DNA of 64,000 bases from Lindgomyces ingoldianus. Lineage: Eukaryota > Ascomycota > Dothideomycetes > Pleosporales > Lindgomycetaceae. The notes under the pieces are model-generated. The model searched no databases and was not told where the DNA came from. It saw only the letters and a list, made by a program, of their open reading frames with translations. Positions 60,901-64,000 of this stretch are shown one piece after another. Position 1 is the stretch's first letter; every line of letters begins with the position of its first letter. The position numbers and the translations under genes are program-made. The stretch lies in contig NW_022985182.1 in the NCBI RefSeq assembly GCF_010093535.1, positions 631,785 through 695,784 on the forward strand, read 5' to 3'.

Positions 60901-62226
60901 TAATATAGCATATTAAGCCTAAGTTAAGAATAAATAATTCTCTTAGCAGATATCTGTTCTAGTTTAAATTAACTATAGCTAGTAATGTAGCTGCCTTAAC
61001 TCTTAATACTTTCTAGCTTTTAAGTTAGTCTTTTTATATCTTTAGTATAGGTGTATGTAAACTCTTTAAGATTAGTATCTTTAAATTATATCTACACTAC
61101 TCTTTTAGTAGGCCTTAAAATTCTAAGTTATGCTTATGCTTTAATGCTATAAGCTTTTTAACTCTCTTATTTAGCATCTACTAGTCTAGTGCTCTGTCTA
61201 GATAAACATAAAAGCAGTCCTTTAGTGCATAGATGTGTCTGCATGCAGGACATTTAGTGCCTCTTATTTTAGTAGGTTTTTAGCTTAAAGATAACTTTCT
61301 ATTATCTTCTTAATAATATTAATGTTAAGGTCTACTTTATTTTCTTAATGTTATAACTTTTGCACTATAGGCGTCTCTATTTATGCCCTAAGTAGTCTTT
61401 CTACTTTTAGTAAAGTATAATAAGTTATTTATTATAAAAGCAGCTTTATGCTTTTTTATATGTATTAGATAATTTAACATTATATGTTTTTAAAAGCGCT
61501 TTATTATTTCTTTTTAATTTATGTTTAGTGTAAACTGTCTGCTTTTCTAAAAAGTTATAGACTAATAAGGGGCAACTTTATTTATAGTAGTTAGAAAGTC
61601 CTTTACTATAGCATTAAACTGCGTTGTTTCTAGAACATTTTGTGTCTCTGCTTCTGTGGCAGCGTAATTATACTCTGCTAGCTACAGGTTCTATATGCTT
61701 GCGTTTCTTAGCAGCTTTAGGGATGCATTATATTAGTTACACACATGTTCTTGTTTAAATTAGTTGTTAACACCTACTATAGCTTTAAGGTTTATAATCT
61801 ACTGTCTAAGTAGTTAATCTAGAGAACAGCATGTACGCTGCAGATGCAGGCTAACTGTTAACTAGATAAAGACAATAATCTATTAAAAGCTTAATTACTC
61901 TCTTTTATAATTATGTCTGTTACTCTTATACTTGTTAGCCTTAATCTTATAGTATTTAATAGCTTCTTTAAAGGCTCTAACACCGCTTATTAATAGCTTG
62001 TTCAGGTGCGTAGGCGTTTTAACATTAGAGGCTAGTAAAAACTCAGCTATTAGCGGCATCTCTAGAGCTCTTAGTTTGGAGATCATTTGGATGGTCAACT
62101 TAGGATCCACTTGCGGCCAGATGCCGTGCGCTACACATCTCGATTGCAGCTGCATCATCCAGGCTCTGTAGTCGGTGTGGTCTCGAAGGACGACTGTCGC
62201 GTCTCAAGGAGGCTGGGTGGCCATTT
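57984..62226 (-). pseudogene. C2 Copia gag-pol, RIPed and 3'-deleted
   Basis: Minus strand, colinear with C1. The start ATG is at 62226-62224 (MATQPP), followed immediately by TGA at codon 7, where C1 has CGA. Downstream the gag stays open to a TAA at 61895-61897. The RT active site reads YIDN near 58,540. The stretch about 58,090-58,200 is a low-mutation island at the same place as in C1. Confidence 0.83.
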
Positions 62227-62256
62227 TGTATTAATGGAGGCACTGAGACTCTTAAT

Positions 62257-62647
62257 TGTTAGATTAAAGCACTGTTTCTAGGCTTCCTAAGATAAATGAT
62301 AGGTTTGGATATAATGTATAGGATGATTAATTAATTGTATTAATTGTCTTAATTTATTGATCCTTTTTCTGCTCTACTCGTGTTGCTCAGCTTTTTGTTC
62401 TGCCGATCCGAGTCCCTCGCGCACTAGCCCTATGCGCGACCAGCTTGCAACATGCTGCAATTTGCTGCAAAATGCTGTAACATGCTGCAAAATGCTGCAA
62501 TTTGCTGCAACATGCTGCAAAATGCTGCAAAATGCTGCAAAATGCTGCAATTTGCAGCAACATACTGTTCGAGCTTATTGCTCGTACTATGTAGCAGCTT
62601 TCGTCAAACGTTCCTCCTGTCTTGACAGTAGGTGCGCATATCTGACA
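62257..62647 (-). repeat. 5' LTR of C2 with 11-unit array
   Basis: 391 bp. The 10-bp array at about 62,451-62,560 has 11 units; 391 minus 341 (C1 3' LTR) is 50 bp, or five units. A 196-codon open frame starting at 62357 runs through it and is an artefact. Confidence 0.93.
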
Positions 62648-62649
62648 AG

Positions 62650-62880
62650 TGTAAGGCCGGATGTCCCAGAACGGGCCAGTATGGCCTCACCTGACCTGTT
62701 TGGAGGTCGTATGACCTGTGCTTCGTATATAAGCATGAATCCTGACAAGCGAAGCTTGGCAGCGATTCGTCTCTCTTACAATACACTCCTATCTTTCTCC
62801 GAAAGCTTGCTCTCAGTGCTATCCGTGCTACTTACCATCCCATCTTTACACTTAGGATATAAGGCGCAGGAAGACATAGG
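62650..62880. other. GC-balanced unmutated fragment with TATA box
   Basis: It is joined to sequence D at the C2 insertion site but shows almost no RIP-type change. It contains two TGACCTGT words (about 62,692 and 62,710), an AGGTC/GACCT inverted repeat and TATATAAG (about 62,727). TGTAAG at 62650 and CTTACA at 62775-62780 could be ends of a 131-bp LTR, but no target duplication was found, so this stays open. Confidence 0.35.
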
Positions 62881-63690
62881 CTATTCTTTTAGCCTATACA
62901 GTAAACAGATACCTGCCTTGTATAAAGATAAAAAAAAGATATTTTAATTATAAAGAGTTTATTAATTAGATTAAGCAGCACTTTTTTTTTTTACTTTAAG
63001 CAACCTACAAGACCTAGCCTATAGTTATAGTCCTTAATAATATCTTAATTTATTAGAATAAAGCTGTTACAACTATCTTTAAAGCTGCTAGCTATGTTAT
63101 TTGTTTTTTTTTACTATACTTACTTAACTATAATCTTATTAAGTTAACCTTTAAAGTATTAAAGGCATAGATTAAAAGAAACTATTTATACTATTAGCAG
63201 CAGTATATAAGCTTATAATCTACTAGAAGTTGCTGTAATTTACTGCAAGTTACTGCATTTTACTATACTATACAATAGTTTGCTTACTCTTTCTAAGGCT
63301 ACTAGCTAATTCTTAGCTAACAACTAAACACTAGTCTCTTATACTCTTACCCTGTCTTACACTTTAATTCTAATAAGAGGATAGAAACACTCTATATAAA
63401 ATTCTAAAAAGGAAACCTTTATATATAGACTAGATACTAAACTTTTTTTAAAAAAGTAAAAGAATGCAATCTCTAAGAATTAAACTTGCACTGCTTAGAT
63501 AATATTCTAGCAACTCTGTTACAGTTAAGTTGTATATCACTAGACTATGCGCTGACCTAAGAGGGTACAGGTGCTAGAATATTAACTGTGTGTAGAATAA
63601 CATATATATACTCTTTTATGTAATAGACTAGTAACTAGACTCTTTCTAGATCCTGCTTTAATCACTTCTACAGCATATCTTTACAGCATC
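62881..63690. repeat. AT-rich relic at the right edge
   Basis: AT-rich, transition-degraded sequence. Near 63,225-63,260 it contains TTGCTG/TACTGCA words resembling the family-C array. AATATTCTAGCA (about 63,502) and TGCTAGAATATT (about 63,570) form an inverted pair. No gene is seen. Confidence 0.4.
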
Positions 63691-63691
63691 T

Positions 63692-64000
63692 GCACAACTA
63701 GATGTTGGTGGAAGGCTATACTAAACTATATAGTATTGCATGATATTACAAACAATTCTCAAGCAGAAGCAGGTCAAAATAATGTAGCGCGGTGGTGAAA
63801 TGTCACTATAAGCGGATGGCAGCACCAAGTACAGTCATGTGACTAGCAGTTGAGCCTGCGCGATTTCTTGTGGCATCCTCTGCAAACCTGCAGCTCGACA
63901 CCTAGATGTCGCTGCCAGGCTGCACTAAACTATATGGTATTGTATGCTACTCTAAACAATTATCAAGCAGGAGCAGGTCAAAATAATGTAGCGCGGTGGT
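63692..64000 (+). repeat. Direct repeat, 204-bp period, at the window edge
   Basis: About 105 bp at 63,692-63,796 recurs at 63,896-64,000; the 3' parts (GCAGGTCAAAATAATGTAGC and the following GCGGTGGT) are identical. It may be the start of a tandem or subtelomere/centromere-like array continuing beyond the window. Confidence 0.7.

Larger units (their letters stand above)
57842..62647 (-). mobile_element. Copia element C2, inverted, internally deleted
   Basis: Duplication AGTGT at 57837-57841 and 62648-62652. The 5' LTR (minus) is complete at 62257-62647 (391 bp). The 3' LTR is truncated: LTR sequence runs from 57842 to about 57,981 (…CAGCTTTTTGT) and then jumps directly into RNase H sequence, losing the rest of the LTR including the array, the polypurine tract and the pol end. 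Confidence 0.93.

Noticed and set aside
62650..62780. 131-bp solo LTR
   Set aside because: Only six-base terminal complementarity and no target duplication could be found, so it is not called as a mobile element.
62357..62947. 196-codon open frame
   Set aside because: It is LTR sequence of C2 in reverse running into the flanking fragment; no protein features.

Overview
The window comes from a filamentous ascomycete (Pezizomycotina). The evidence is short 45-90 nt GT-AG introns with CTAAC/CTGAC-like branch points, fungal gene families (Ure2p-like GST, fungal rhodopsin-domain protein, AsaB-like desaturase, GABA/choline-type permease), and a large AT-rich block of transposons destroyed by C-to-T/G-to-A mutation of the repeat-induced point mutation (RIP) type. 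I cannot name the species.

Layout. (1) Positions 1-16,640 are a normal-GC gene island with seven multi-exon genes and one tiny ORF: GST (+), MARVEL-type four-TM protein (+), DHA1-type MFS transporter (-), AsaB/CmcJ-like hydroxylase/desaturase (-), a 56-aa unknown (+), GNAT acetyltransferase (-), rhodopsin-domain membrane protein (+) and an APC-family permease (+). Splicing was worked out by hand; every total coding length is a multiple of three. GST, MFS pump, desaturase and acetyltransferase together would suit detoxification or a small secondary-metabolism neighbourhood, but no backbone synthase is present, so this is only a suggestion. (2) Positions 14,704-16,640 hold no gene I can support. 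(3) Positions 16,640-63,690 are an AT-rich compartment made almost wholly of nested, RIP-inactivated mobile elements, resolved here to base level from LTR ends and target-site duplications (TSDs).

The nest. Element A, a Ty3/Gypsy element on the minus strand (598-bp LTRs, TSD GTTAA), spans 16,786-57,175 but is only about 7.6 kb once insertions are removed. Inside it sit a Fot1/pogo DNA transposon (1,866 bp, TA duplication) that itself contains a second 1,866-bp copy; a solo LTR of Copia family C; Gypsy element B1 (5,660 bp, 318-bp LTRs, with a chromodomain-like end), which contains an inverted B2 (also 5,660 bp); and, in A's own downstream-coordinate LTR, B3, which contains B4, which contains Copia element C1, which contains a solo C LTR. 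A second, partly deleted Copia copy (C2) lies at 57,842-62,647. The deepest stack is five insertions below the base sequence. All coding regions carry many TAG/TAA stops, and the reverse-transcriptase catalytic motif is altered to Asn in all three retroelement families.

The most unusual signal is in the Copia-C LTRs: an array of 10-bp units (TTGCAGCANN), one helical turn in period, present in 5, 6, 11, 17 and 19 copies in the five LTRs that keep it. In C1 the two LTRs differ by exactly 13 units. I found no new multi-gene defence or metabolic system in this window.
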